A stretch of 64,000 bases of DNA from Pseudomonadota bacterium. GTDB taxonomy: Bacteria; Pseudomonadota; Gammaproteobacteria; Steroidobacterales; Steroidobacteraceae. The DNA is taken from positions 124,001 to 188,000 of the forward strand of contig JAFEDS010000004.1 in assembly GCA_018241505.1 (NCBI GenBank), read 5' to 3'. The notes below the pieces were generated by a model. The model saw nothing but the letters and a program-made list of their open reading frames with translations. It was not told where the DNA came from and did not search any database. This document shows, piece after piece, positions 28,643 through 37,089 of this stretch (position 1 is its first letter; the number at the start of each line of letters is the position of its first letter). The position numbers and the translations under genes are program-made.

Positions 28643-29461
28643 ATGAATGATGCCATCGCAGAACAGTTCGTCCGTGCCCGCCTCGATGCGACCGCATTGG
28701 CGGATTTTCCGGGGACTATGCCTGCGACACTCAATACGGCCTATTCCTACCAGGATCGGGCGATCGCGCTGTGGCCGGACTTTGTTGCCGGCTGGAAAGT
28801 GGGCCGCATCGGCGCGCCCTGGCTCGAGCGCCTGGGTGAGGATCGTCTCGTCGGTCCGATTTTCCGACGTGGCATCCGACTCGCACCTCCGGAGCAGTTG
28901 GTGGAGTTCCCGGTTTTCGAAGGCGGGTTTGCCGCGGTGGAGGCGGAGTTTGTATTCCGGCTCGGCGCCGATGCGCCTTCCGACAAGGTGCACTGGACGC
29001 CGGAGGAAGCCTCCAGGTTGGCGATGGCCCTGCACATCGGTATCGAGACTGCGGGCAGCCCGTTGGCCAGCATCAATGATCTCGGGGGTGCGGTTGTCAT
29101 TTCCGATTTTGGTAACAATGCCGGCCTGCTGCTTGGGCCGGTCATTCCCGACTGGCGCAAAGTCGCGTTTGATTCGCTGCACACCGAGGTTTTCATCGAG
29201 GGCAAATCGGTGGGTAGGGGCGGCGCGATGTCGCTGCCCGGAGGCCCGCTCGCAGGCCTTGCATTCGCGTTGTCACGCTGTGCACGTCGCGGACTGCCGA
29301 TGAAGTCAGGTTATGTGGTGTCCACGGGCGCGACGACGGGTGTGCATAACATTCGTATCGGACAGGAGTCGCGCGTGGTGTTTGCGGGATGCGGCGAGCT
29401 GCTGTGCCGGGCTGTTCCCGCGCAAAAAGCACCTTCCGCGCAGAAGGCCTTGCGCACTTAG
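28643..29461 (+). CDS. 2-keto-4-pentenoate hydratase / fumarylacetoacetate hydrolase-fold enzyme (MhpD-like)
   Basis: The 272-residue protein has the FAH-fold metal motif EAEFVFRL (near residue 98), MALHIGIETAGSP, and a late GYVVSTGATTGVHNI block typical of 2-hydroxypenta-2,4-dienoate hydratases of aromatic meta-cleavage pathways. It stands alone, 283 bases downstream of the DUF6249-like gene, in a gap where I see nothing else. It could act on other 2-oxo-alkenoates. Confidence 0.82.
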   Translation: MNDAIAEQFVRARLDATALADFPGTMPATLNTAYSYQDRAIALWPDFVAGWKVGRIGAPWLERLGEDRLVGPIFRRGIRLAPPEQLVEFPVFEGGFAAVEAEFVFRLGADAPSDKVHWTPEEASRLAMALHIGIETAGSPLASINDLGGAVVISDFGNNAGLLLGPVIPDWRKVAFDSLHTEVFIEGKSVGRGGAMSLPGGPLAGLAFALSRCARRGLPMKSGYVVSTGATTGVHNIRIGQESRVVFAGCGELLCRAVPAQKAPSAQKALRT

Positions 29462-29593
29462 GGGCGGTCTCTGTCGGCGCTGTTGGGGCCAGGGCTGGGC
29501 TTGCGGCCGGGTAGCTGGGAATAAACGTCTCCACTCGCTAGTCTTAGCTTCTGGAACGCGAGTGAGGCGCTGTGTGCGCCGGACGGTGCCAGT

Positions 29594-30184
29594 TTGGGGC
29601 AGGGATTCGAGGACCTTTTCCTTCCGTATCTGGACGCGGCTTACAGTCTCGCGCGCTTTCTGGCGCGCGACCCTGTCGCTGCGGACGATATCGTGCAGGA
29701 GTCATTTCTACGGGCGTTCCGTTCCTTCGGGACCTACCGCGGTGGCGATGCAAAATCGTGGTTGCTGGCCATTGTCCGCAACTGTTCATTTGACTGGTCC
29801 AAGTCGAGCCGCCGCGCTGCGGGATTGCCTGTCGGCCCCGACGCGACCGGTGCTGGTGCAAAGGAGCCCTCGTTGTCGGCGCGTGTGAGTGACAACTCAG
29901 TCGGAGAATCGTTGGAGAGGTGGATTCCCAATCCTGACGAGCTGGGTGATTGCACCCAGGACGGACCGGAGACTGCCGTGTTACGCCAAAGCGAGATCGA
30001 AGAGGTGCGGGCGATGATTCGCCGGCTGCCCGAGCCGTTTCGCGAAACGTTGGTGCTGCGCGAGCTGGAAGAGTTGTCATACAAGCAGATTGCCGAAGTC
30101 ACAGGGGTTCCGGTGGGAACGGTCATGTCACGGCTCGCGCGTGCACGGCAGATGCTGGGCGTCGAGCTGGAGCAAACGCGATGA
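29594..30184 (+). CDS. ECF sigma factor (start uncertain)
   Basis: Region 2 ([37 protein letters not shown]) and region 4 ([44 protein letters not shown]) are clear. A long region 2-4 linker (about 75-125) is richer in Gly, Ala and Ser than usual. The first start-like codon is TTG 29594; no ATG or GTG is available in frame, so the true start may be a few codons away. It overlaps the following anti-sigma gene by 4 bases. Confidence 0.88.
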   Translation: MGQGFEDLFLPYLDAAYSLARFLARDPVAADDIVQESFLRAFRSFGTYRGGDAKSWLLAIVRNCSFDWSKSSRRAAGLPVGPDATGAGAKEPSLSARVSDNSVGESLERWIPNPDELGDCTQDGPETAVLRQSEIEEVRAMIRRLPEPFRETLVLRELEELSYKQIAEVTGVPVGTVMSRLARARQMLGVELEQTR

Positions 30185-31113
30185 GCGCTTGTGCCGACAA
30201 AGAGCTGCTGCTGCACGGGTTGCTCGACGGTGAGCTCGATGCGGCTAACACACTGACCTGCGAGGCACATTTGCAGGAGTGCGCGGGGTGTGCGGCTGAG
30301 TTTGCGCGGCTGCAGGCACTTCGCTCCCGGTTGCGAACACCTGGCGTTGCGTTTGAAGCACCGGCGGCATTGCGGGCACGGATTACGGCTGCACTGGGCG
30401 CCGCCGCGGGCACAGTGAGATCTCCGGCGGATGCGGGCGTTGATGTTGGCGCAAGCGCTGGCGTTGGCGGATTGGGGCCGGTGACTCAACACGCCGACGC
30501 GTTGGCGACCGGCGCTCATCATCCGGCGGAAGATATTGGTTCAAGCCGCCGTGCGGACGTTGTCGATATCGGGGCGGCCACCCGTTTGGGTGGGACAGGG
30601 CGTCAGCAGCGGCGGTGGGTTGCCTGGGGCTGGGGCGGTTCCGTAGCAGCACTCGCCGCCTCGTTGGCGTTTGTCCTCTTTATTCACCTGCCGCAGGTGA
30701 ATGTATCGGACGAGTTGGTGGCGAGCCACGTGCGCTCGCTGCTGGCGACTCACCTGGTTGACGTACAAACGTCAGACCGTCATGTGGTCAAGCCGTGGTT
30801 CGCGGGCAAAGTGGACTTCTCGCCCCCTGTGCTCGAGCTTGCCGACCGCGGATTTCCGCTGGTGGGCGGCCGCCTGGACTACATTCATGAACGGGTAGTT
30901 GCGGCCATCGTATACAAACGACGACAACACATCATCAACGTGTTTGTGTGGCCGGCCGGCAGCCGGGAGGCGGTTCCGGTGGCCGAGCGCCACGATGGCT
31001 ACAACGTTCTGGGTTGGACTCAGCGTGGACTCGAGTTCTATGCGGTTTCCGACGTCGATGCCGCCGACCTGCGGCAGTTGCAGGCCGCATTCACCGAACA
31101 GACGGCCCAGTAG
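30181..31113 (+). CDS. Zinc-finger anti-sigma factor with periplasmic domain
   Basis: The 310-residue protein starts [20 protein letters not shown] and carries the HC2 zinc finger ([11 protein letters not shown]). An Ala/Gly-rich linker follows, then a membrane helix at about 156-176 and a periplasmic domain with [20 protein letters not shown]. That last block is common in anti-sigma factors of this class. It should bind the ECF sigma encoded just upstream (ATGA overlap). The signal sensed is unknown. Confidence 0.88.
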   Translation: MSACADKELLLHGLLDGELDAANTLTCEAHLQECAGCAAEFARLQALRSRLRTPGVAFEAPAALRARITAALGAAAGTVRSPADAGVDVGASAGVGGLGPVTQHADALATGAHHPAEDIGSSRRADVVDIGAATRLGGTGRQQRRWVAWGWGGSVAALAASLAFVLFIHLPQVNVSDELVASHVRSLLATHLVDVQTSDRHVVKPWFAGKVDFSPPVLELADRGFPLVGGRLDYIHERVVAAIVYKRRQHIINVFVWPAGSREAVPVAERHDGYNVLGWTQRGLEFYAVSDVDAADLRQLQAAFTEQTAQ

Positions 31114-31489
31114 CCTCAGCTAAGGCTCGCAGCCCGACAGCCTCGCAGCCGACAACCTCGCGGCTTCAGAGCCTCGAGCTCACATTGTCACCGCCTCACC
31201 GCCTCGCGGTCTCACGATCTGACGGTCTGCAACCCATACGCGCCGGTCGGTAACCCGACAGCACTCGCCGCGCCGACGCTGAACGACGCCCGTCATATGT
31301 TGCCAAGGCCGGCCGTCTGTTGCCAACCCGGCCCACTGGCGCCAACCGACGCGCGGCAACACCCGCCAACATCACCACAAACACAAACCAATACAACATG
31401 TCAATCCACCATGTTGGGCGCGCGCGCGGCGCGGCGAGCCGTTATCATCCTGAAGATGCCCTGATTGGGTATTAACGGAGAATTGACTA
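31114..31489. other. Gene-free stretch with degenerate short repeats
   Basis: I see no credible gene. The left half is built of imperfect CCTCGCAG/CCTCGCGG-like words spaced 8-20 bases apart; the middle repeats GTTGCCAA-like words. AACATG/CATGTT arms flank a 9-base spacer near 31396, followed by a GCGC run. The last 40 bases should hold the promoter of the Myb-like gene. Confidence 0.5.
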
Positions 31490-31693
31490 ATGGCAAAGCG
31501 TCCTTCGAATGACGGTGCGGGCTGGAGCGCCGCCGAACTGCGTACACTGAAGCAACTCGCCAAGGCGGGAACTCCCACCAGCCAGGTTGCCAAGGAGCTC
31601 GGCCGTACGGCCGCTGCGGTTCAGCAGAAGGCAATGCGGGCTGGAATTTCCTTCCGTGCAGCGAAGAAGTCCGCTGCTCGCAAGAAGAAGTAA
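31490..31693 (+). CDS. Small Myb/SANT-like HTH protein with basic tail
   Basis: The 67-residue protein has a helix-turn-helix-like core (WSAAELRTLKQLAKAG, QVAKELGRTAAAVQQKAMRAG) resembling Myb/SANT domains, and a lysine-rich end AAKKSAARKKK like histone-H1 tails. It probably binds DNA. ATG 31490 follows GGAG at a proper distance. A stable hairpin lies after its stop. The specific role is unknown. Confidence 0.75.
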   Translation: MAKRPSNDGAGWSAAELRTLKQLAKAGTPTSQVAKELGRTAAAVQQKAMRAGISFRAAKKSAARKKK

Positions 31694-31705
31694 GCCTGGA
31701 TTTGC

Positions 31706-31732
31706 GATGCCGGGCACTCGTTGCCCGGCGTC
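31706..31732 (+). terminator. Hairpin after the Myb-like gene, possible terminator
   Basis: Arms 31706-31716 and 31722-31732 (GATGCCGGGCA / TGCCCGGCGTC, one G-T pair) form an 11-bp stem 13 bases after the stop codon. No T-run follows, so it may be a Rho-dependent end or RNA-stabilising hairpin rather than an intrinsic terminator. Confidence 0.5.
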
Positions 31733-31864
31733 ATGCAGCCGATCGTGCGCGCTCGAGTAATTCAGCTCGCGCGCTGGCTGCCAGTCATAGGTTTTCTCGA
31801 GATACGTGATCCCCGGCTCACAGGCCGTAAGGATCACGCGCAGTGTTGACCCGACGTGTTGAAA

Positions 31865-31966
31865 TCAGCGCGCGTCGGCGAAGAAGCGGTTGCGCACGAC
31901 GACTGCGAGATGGCCGATGAGCAGGGCTGCGGTCGCGAACAACTGCGTTACAACAATAAAGTACAC
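31865..31966 (-). CDS. 33-residue membrane peptide (putative small gene)
   Basis: On the minus strand, GTG 31966 opens a 33-codon frame beginning VYFIVVTQLFATAALLIGHL and ending in a basic VRNRFF tail before TGA. AGAGGA lies 7-8 bases upstream, a good ribosome-binding site. One hydrophobic helix with a positive C-terminal flank suggests an inner-membrane microprotein. TTG two codons earlier is an alternative start. It lies downstream of, and on the same strand as, the MBL-fold gene. No family recognised. Confidence 0.5.
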   Translation of the reverse strand: MYFIVVTQLFATAALLIGHLAVVVRNRFFADAR

Positions 31967-32052
31967 GATCAAATCCTCTGGATGTTTCAGGCGCGCGCAG
32001 TTTACGTATCGCGGCTAACACCACGATGATTCACCTCACGTTTCTGACGAGG

Positions 32053-32070
32053 AAACCGCCCTTCGGGCGG
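32053..32070 (-). terminator. Likely Rho-independent terminator after the MBL-fold gene
   Basis: On the minus strand a CCGCCC/GGGCGG stem (32056-32061 with 32065-32070) is followed by TTTCC. It begins about 46 bases after the MBL-gene stop. The T-run is short, so termination may be partial, leaving read-through into the 33-residue ORF possible. Confidence 0.5.
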
Positions 32071-32115
32071 ACGGTGTCGTTGAATCGCGACGTTGAGTAG
32101 CGTTATTGCGCCGCG

Positions 32116-33084
32116 TCACCGCGACGTGAGTCCGGATCGAATCGCGAAGCACTGCAAATCGTCAGCAAAATGCACCGCTCCACCATACGATGAGCGGATC
32201 GCCGCCAGCGTCTCAGTTTCGTGCCCGAGAGTCCGCAGCATCCGATGCGACAGTACGAGATGCTTCACCTCGGCAGTTGCGGCAATCTTCCCAATCACTC
32301 CCGGAGGCATGTGCAGGTCGCGCCAGACGCCGGTAGCACCTTCGGGCACCGCGTTGTGGGCGACAAACAGATCGACGTTTCGGGCGATCTGTTCCAGGTT
32401 GCCGTTATTGCCGTCGGTGTCGCCGCTGAAGGCGATGCTGGCGTGATCCAGCTCCACCCGATACGCGATTGCCGGAACGCCACCGTGCACGACGCGCGTC
32501 GCAAAAACTCGGATGCCGCCTGCATCGTGGATTTTGCGAACTTCGTGTGGACCGGGTGCCACGTTGTGGGCTTCGAGCAGGTACGCGTCGGTTCCGGTCG
32601 CACCGGGGGTGACATAGTCACTGAGGTACCGGTACGCACCGTTGCCGGCGCCGAACTGATCCTGGACGAAGCGAGTGGTTGACGGAAAGCTTTCATTGCC
32701 TTCCGGGCCGAAGAGCGGCAGAGGGCGCTTGCGTTCCTCGAAATACGACGACTTGACCAGTGCGGTGAGGTCGGCAGTGTGATCGATGTGGAGATGTGTG
32801 AACAGGATGACATCTAGATCTGACATCGTCGCGCCGCTTTCGCCGAAGCGCAGTGCCGAGCCGCCGCCGCTGTCAACGAGCACTCGCGGTACGCCGTTGC
32901 GCCAGATCAGATAGCTGGCGGACGCGCGCTTGTCCTGCAGTTCCGGTCCGCCGGAGCCGAGAACCTGCAGTGCCACGCCGGTCGGACCGCAGTCCGCACG
33001 ACGCGCATCAGCCGAAGCGGACGCAGCAGCGCCCAGGCAACCCACTGCAACCACCATCTGCTGGATACATTTCGGAATTCGCAA
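32116..33084 (-). CDS. Exported MBL-fold metallo-hydrolase
   Basis: The protein has the zinc motif THLHIDHTADL (HxHxDH), a later GDTDGN aspartate and LSHRM histidine, as in the RNase Z/arylsulfatase-like metallo-beta-lactamase superfamily. I place the start at TTG 33084 because GGAGG lies 8 bases upstream and it gives a normal signal peptide (RIPKCIQQMVVAVGCLGAAASASA, cut before DARR). Longer readings would enter the divergent GFA gene. The substrate is unknown; the protein is probably periplasmic. Confidence 0.82.
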   Translation of the reverse strand: MRIPKCIQQMVVAVGCLGAAASASADARRADCGPTGVALQVLGSGGPELQDKRASASYLIWRNGVPRVLVDSGGGSALRFGESGATMSDLDVILFTHLHIDHTADLTALVKSSYFEERKRPLPLFGPEGNESFPSTTRFVQDQFGAGNGAYRYLSDYVTPGATGTDAYLLEAHNVAPGPHEVRKIHDAGGIRVFATRVVHGGVPAIAYRVELDHASIAFSGDTDGNNGNLEQIARNVDLFVAHNAVPEGATGVWRDLHMPPGVIGKIAATAEVKHLVLSHRMLRTLGHETETLAAIRSSYGGAVHFADDLQCFAIRSGLTSR

Positions 33085-33158
33085 AATCGGTGCCTCCAGT
33101 TGAGTGGACACTGTACGCTCAACCGTGGAGAAGAGGCGTTTGAGCAGGAGAGGTGAGC

Positions 33159-33620
33159 ATGAGTGAATGGAATTTGCCCTGGCAGGGCGGGTGCCGCTGC
33201 AACCAGGTGCGCTTTGAGATAAAGCTGCCGCCGCTGCTGACAATGGCGTGTCATTGCACTGGTTGCCAACGCATGAGCGCTAGCGCGTTCTCGCTGAGTG
33301 TGGCGATCCCGACCGCTGGTTTCGGTGTCACGACTGGCGAGCCGGTTATCGGCGGCTTGCACGGCAATCCCCGCCATTTCTTTTGTCCGCACTGTCTGAC
33401 GTGGATGTTCACGCGCCCTGACGGCCTGGACTTCGTGAACGTGCGCGCCACACTTCTGGATAACTCGCGTTGGGTTACGCCCTTTATTGAGACCTATACG
33501 AGCGAGAAGCTGCCCTGGGCCGGCACGCCGGCCGTGCACAAGTATGACGCTTTTCCGCCTCCCCAGGACTACGGCCGCTTGATCGCCGAGTTTGCAGCGA
33601 GCTCACCCCGGCCCGGGTGA
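33159..33620 (+). CDS. GFA-family protein (Mss4-like zinc fold)
   Basis: The 153-residue protein has the GFA zinc pattern: CRCNQV, CHCTGCQR, then CPHC. Founding members were called glutathione-dependent formaldehyde-activating enzyme, though that activity is disputed and many members have unknown roles. ATG 33159 has GGAGAGG just upstream; GTG 33153 is an alternative. It is divergent from the MBL-fold gene with only 74 bases between starts. Confidence 0.85.
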   Translation: MSEWNLPWQGGCRCNQVRFEIKLPPLLTMACHCTGCQRMSASAFSLSVAIPTAGFGVTTGEPVIGGLHGNPRHFFCPHCLTWMFTRPDGLDFVNVRATLLDNSRWVTPFIETYTSEKLPWAGTPAVHKYDAFPPPQDYGRLIAEFAASSPRPG

Positions 33621-33764
33621 GCGACTTGCATTGCTCTGATTTCAAACACCGTGAACAGCGCAACACTGTGGGGCTCATGGCTGTTGCGGACGGCTTTCGG
33701 GTTTATCAGGTCCGCGAGCAAGCCCCTGGCGACCTGTGAACACAGTGCTCCCGTCACATCTTTG

Positions 33765-35024
33765 ATGACTATCGCGACGTATGATGCAGCGGTGACCATA
33801 GCGAAGCCATTTCACACCGATAGTCTCGCGAATTCGCCCTACGCTCGGGAGTTGCAGGGCGGTGTGAGTCATTTACGCTTCGCGGAGCCATTGGAGACGC
33901 AATACATCCAGGAGCGCCTGTCCGATAGCCGGGTGCTGATTCGCCTTGCCTGCATGCTGTCGGCGCTGATTGCTTTCCTGCGTGCCGCCGAGAAGGTGTT
34001 TGCGGGTACCGGGGATCTGTGGTCGCTGACCGACCTGGGATTTGTGACAGTGATCTCAATCGCATTGGCGGGGCTTGCCTGGGGCCCTCAATACCAACGG
34101 GTGTACATGTCGTGGGCTCGTATTCTTGTGCCGGCCCGGAACTCGGTTGTGGCGTTTCAAGTGGCCGCGGCCGCCGCTCACGGGCAGCTCGAGATGCTCA
34201 TGGTGTTGCCGATCATGCTGTTCGGCCCGTTCTTTTTCCTTGGCTTGCGGTACCGGGCGGCCCTGGTCTGCAGCGTTCTGACGGTGCTTGCCTATGTGAT
34301 TTCAGCCTCTGCCTGGAACATGCCCCTGTCAGTCGCAACTCGCTCGTACGCCTTCCTGTTGATCGGGCTCATCGCCTTCATGGTGGCCGGCCGGCATCTC
34401 GAGAAAAGCTCCCGTCTGGCGTTTCTCAAAGGCCGGCTCATTGCGACTCTGGCCCAACATGACAGTTTGACCGGTGCGAAGAATCGCAGGGTGTTCGACG
34501 AGCACCTGTCTTCCCTGTGGCGGCGTGCGGCTGAGGAGCATCGGGGCATCGCCGTCCTGTTGATCGATATCGACTACTTCAAAGTCTACAACGATTGCTA
34601 CGGACACCAGGCGGGTGACCGGACGTTGCGCCAGGTCGCCCATGCAATCGGCAGTTTGGTTTGCAGTCCCACGGACGTACTCGCTCGCTACGGTGGCGAG
34701 GAATTCGCCGCGGTCCTCTACGATGCCGACATCAGGGACGCCAGGCAGATGGCGGAGAAAATGCGGTCCGCGGTCGCTGAATTAAACATCAATCATCACG
34801 GCTCCGGTGTCGAGCGGTTCGTGACCATCAGCGTGGGAGTCGCTGCGGTCTGTCCCAACCTGAGTCGCAGCCCGGGCGGGGCGCTGCAACTTGCCGATGA
34901 AGCGCTGTATGAGGCAAAGGTGAGCGGGCGCAATCGTGTCGAGATCAGGGATGAAAGAGAGCACGACATGGTGGTGACCGGGGTATTTGGCGGCTGCCCG
35001 CAGCCACGCAGCGCAAGAGCGTAA
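33765..35024 (+). CDS. Membrane-bound diguanylate cyclase (GGDEF domain)
   Basis: The N-terminal part has about six membrane helices (roughly residues 50-205) and the C-terminal part a complete GGDEF domain: DSLTGAKNRRVFDEHL, LLIDIDYFKVYNDCYGHQAGD and RYGGEEFAAVLY. It should make cyclic di-GMP. The inhibitory I-site RxxD before GGEEF is not conserved (SPTD), so feedback inhibition may be absent. ATG 33765 is my preferred start; GTG 33651 would add 38 residues. No ribosome site is clear for either. Confidence 0.88.
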   Translation: MTIATYDAAVTIAKPFHTDSLANSPYARELQGGVSHLRFAEPLETQYIQERLSDSRVLIRLACMLSALIAFLRAAEKVFAGTGDLWSLTDLGFVTVISIALAGLAWGPQYQRVYMSWARILVPARNSVVAFQVAAAAAHGQLEMLMVLPIMLFGPFFFLGLRYRAALVCSVLTVLAYVISASAWNMPLSVATRSYAFLLIGLIAFMVAGRHLEKSSRLAFLKGRLIATLAQHDSLTGAKNRRVFDEHLSSLWRRAAEEHRGIAVLLIDIDYFKVYNDCYGHQAGDRTLRQVAHAIGSLVCSPTDVLARYGGEEFAAVLYDADIRDARQMAEKMRSAVAELNINHHGSGVERFVTISVGVAAVCPNLSRSPGGALQLADEALYEAKVSGRNRVEIRDEREHDMVVTGVFGGCPQPRSARA

Positions 35025-35071
35025 CCAGGCCGGACCACGGGTTGCGTCCCATGGTCCAACCCGGTGGAAGT

Positions 35072-36574
35072 CTACTTGCTCACGGCCGCCAGTGCATTGA
35101 CCTGGCCGTGACCATTGAACGAGTTGTAGCCCGGTCCACCGTCGCAAACCTGCGGGGCCCCGTTGGACACAGACGGGAAGAATGCATAGATGGACACGTC
35201 CGCGGGGCAAGGCTGCGGATCGGCGGTGTTACTCACTTTAGCCGCAATCGCCCCCGGCGAAGTTACTCCAGTGCTAGCTATCAGTGCAGCAACTCCGGCG
35301 ACATGCGGTGAAGCCATCGAAGTACCCTGCAGGTAGCAATAAGTCGCGGCGCCATCGAAGACCTTACGGGCGCAGCCGCCGATCAATGCCGCCGGATACG
35401 TGGACAAGACACGACCATTGGGTGCCGCGGCGGTCAGTTGCAAAATCGAGTCTCCGCCCGGCGCGATTACCTGAACGCTGCCTACGCCATAGCTGGAATA
35501 GAAGGACTTCAGCATCTTGTTGCCGTTTGCGGTTACACCGATCACGCCGGAAATCTCGGTCGGAACGACTGCGCAGGCGTTCGTAATCTCTCGAGTGATG
35601 GGAGTGGAGTTGTCTGGACTGGTTACATCCTGAGTTGGATGGGCGAGGTCATCGGCCTCGTTGCCTTCGGCTGCGACAACCACCGTCCCGTTTTGCATGG
35701 CGTAGCGGATTGCCCGGCGCTCTGCTTCCCAAAGCGCGCGTTGCCCGGCATCGTTACGGCAGTTGAACAGCCACGGATCCGCGAAGTAGCTGTTGTTGGT
35801 TACCTGGATGTGATGGGAGCCCGCCCACATGAATGCGCAGACGACCGCCTCAGGAAAGAAGAAACCATCGGCATTCCCGGCTTTGATTGCGGCGATGCGC
35901 ACGTTAGGCGCTATGCCAACGATGCCGATACCGTTCCGCGCCGCGGCGATGGTGCCCGCAGTGTGGGTTCCGTGACCGTTGTCATCGTTCCAGGCAGCAG
36001 GGTCCTGGTTTGGAACACCACCGAGACACGACACGCTGTTGGCAAAGTCAACGTTTGGAGCCAGATCCGGATGCGTGTAGTCGAGTCCAGTGTCGATATC
36101 GCCAACCAGGACCGATGGGCTGCCACCGTTGACGGCGCGCGCCTGCGGTGCGGAAATCTGCGCCATGTCCCACTGCAAGGCCGACAGATTGTCGTCGCCA
36201 GCCGCGGGAGCACCCGCTATCGGATCCGCCGCCGATGCATCCAACGCCGCCGCGATCGCCAGACCGCCGCCGTCTACTTTCATACCCAGTCCGGAAGTCG
36301 CCGCGGCTCCCTGAACGTCCGCGAGCTTGCGGGCCTTGACGGCGAAATTCGCATCGCTCGACTGCGCAATCGCCACGCCGATCTCGCGATAGCTCCATAC
36401 CAGCTTCCCGCCGGCTGCACTCAACGCCGCAGCCGCACTGCTGGGTACCGAGTTGCTCTTGTATAGAAGAATGTATGTGTCCTGACCCGCGCTTGCCGGC
36501 GCGGATATCAGCAATGAGAAGCAGGTGGCTAACGAAACGATTAGCAGACACGCCGGTTCAGACAGCTTGTTCAT
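35072..36574 (-). CDS. Secreted S8 subtilisin-like peptidase
   Basis: The 500-residue precursor has a signal peptide (MNKLSEPACLLIVSL..., cut probably after APASA at residue 29), a propeptide (about 30-145) and a subtilase domain. Asp161 (GDIDTGLDYTHPDL), His201 (NGHGTHTAGTIA), the oxyanion Asn305 (AAEGN) and Ser419 (GTSMASPHVAGVAAL) are all present, unlike the ECF-linked subtilase at 9.7-10.9 kb. Four or more cysteines in the catalytic domain suggest disulfides. Starts at 36574 and 36580 are both possible behind AAAAGGGG. It is probably an extracellular nutritional protease. Confidence 0.92.
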   Translation of the reverse strand: MNKLSEPACLLIVSLATCFSLLISAPASAGQDTYILLYKSNSVPSSAAAALSAAGGKLVWSYREIGVAIAQSSDANFAVKARKLADVQGAAATSGLGMKVDGGGLAIAAALDASAADPIAGAPAAGDDNLSALQWDMAQISAPQARAVNGGSPSVLVGDIDTGLDYTHPDLAPNVDFANSVSCLGGVPNQDPAAWNDDNGHGTHTAGTIAAARNGIGIVGIAPNVRIAAIKAGNADGFFFPEAVVCAFMWAGSHHIQVTNNSYFADPWLFNCRNDAGQRALWEAERRAIRYAMQNGTVVVAAEGNEADDLAHPTQDVTSPDNSTPITREITNACAVVPTEISGVIGVTANGNKMLKSFYSSYGVGSVQVIAPGGDSILQLTAAAPNGRVLSTYPAALIGGCARKVFDGAATYCYLQGTSMASPHVAGVAALIASTGVTSPGAIAAKVSNTADPQPCPADVSIYAFFPSVSNGAPQVCDGGPGYNSFNGHGQVNALAAVSK

Positions 36575-36940
36575 GTCCATCCCCTTTTGGAGCGCGTTAT
36601 TGATGTGATTTCTAGGAACAAACAGCGTCAATGCAACCGGGCGGTGCTCACGGCCCACTTTGTTCCCCTGATGCTGGCGACCATACGCCTCATTGCCGCC
36701 AGTGGGCAAATTTGTTCCACTGGCGGCGCTCCGCGCCACCGCAGCTTCGAATCCGTGTTGGATCGCGGAATTGGGGGGCGTCCCGAGGCCGGGAGGGGGG
36801 ATCCTCGGCTGGGTGAATCAGCTCGCGTGAGCCTGTATGCTCCCGCCGCGCTTTTTGGAAACTCCGTCAGCTATATCCGTATGATTCCCGTCCGAAGTGT
36901 CCTGGAAATTGAAGTGCAAGGCCTAACTGCTTGTTTTTAT
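36575..36940. other. Gene-free upstream region of the subtilase gene, with an inverted repeat
   Basis: No convincing gene is present in these roughly 365 bases. The region holds the subtilase promoter, a perfect 11-bp inverted repeat (listed separately) and G-rich runs around 36772-36800. Its base composition is a little lower in GC near the tRNA end. Nothing else is recognised. Confidence 0.5.
36695..36727. promoter_or_regulatory. Perfect 11-bp inverted repeat, possible operator
   Basis: GCCGCCAGTGG at 36695-36705 and CCACTGGCGGC at 36717-36727 are exact complements around an AT-rich 11-base spacer. It lies about 115 bases upstream of the subtilase start. Two arms with centres two helical turns apart suit a dimeric regulator; a terminator is less likely because no T-run follows on either strand. 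Confidence 0.4.
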
Positions 36941-37016
36941 TGGCGCTCCCGACCGGATTCGAACCGGTGTACTAGCCTTGAGAGGGCTATGTCCTGGGCC
37001 TCTAGACGACGGGAGC
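36941..37016 (-). tRNA. tRNA-Glu (anticodon CUC)
   Basis: The minus strand reads GCTCCCG ... CGGGAGC with a 7-bp acceptor stem, discriminator G and an encoded CCA end; total length is 76. The anticodon stem AGCC/GGCT encloses the loop CTCTCAA, giving anticodon CTC for the glutamate codon GAG. The T-arm CCGGTTCGAATCCGG is complete. The gene lies alone between the subtilase and pcnB. Confidence 0.95.
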
Positions 37017-37046
37017 GGAAATGCAGGGCTCTTGCAAGAGCGCGGT

Positions 37047-37074
37047 ATTATAGGGATCCCAGTCGATTGCTCAA
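37047..37074 (-). promoter_or_regulatory. Sigma-70 promoter of tRNA-Glu
   Basis: On the minus strand, TTGAGC (37069-37074) and a perfect TATAAT (37047-37052) are 16 bases apart. They are followed by a GC-rich discriminator (ACCGCGC), a feature of growth-rate and stringently controlled stable-RNA promoters. A 14-base perfect palindrome GCTCTTGCAAGAGC (37028-37041) lies between promoter and tRNA. Confidence 0.85.
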
Positions 37075-37089
37075 GCTGAAAGCCTCTCC

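Noticed and set aside
31818-32024. 68-codon minus-strand open frame in the gap before the MBL gene
   Set aside because: It has a cysteine- and arginine-rich, non-protein-like composition and overlaps the better supported 33-residue frame with its good ribosome site.
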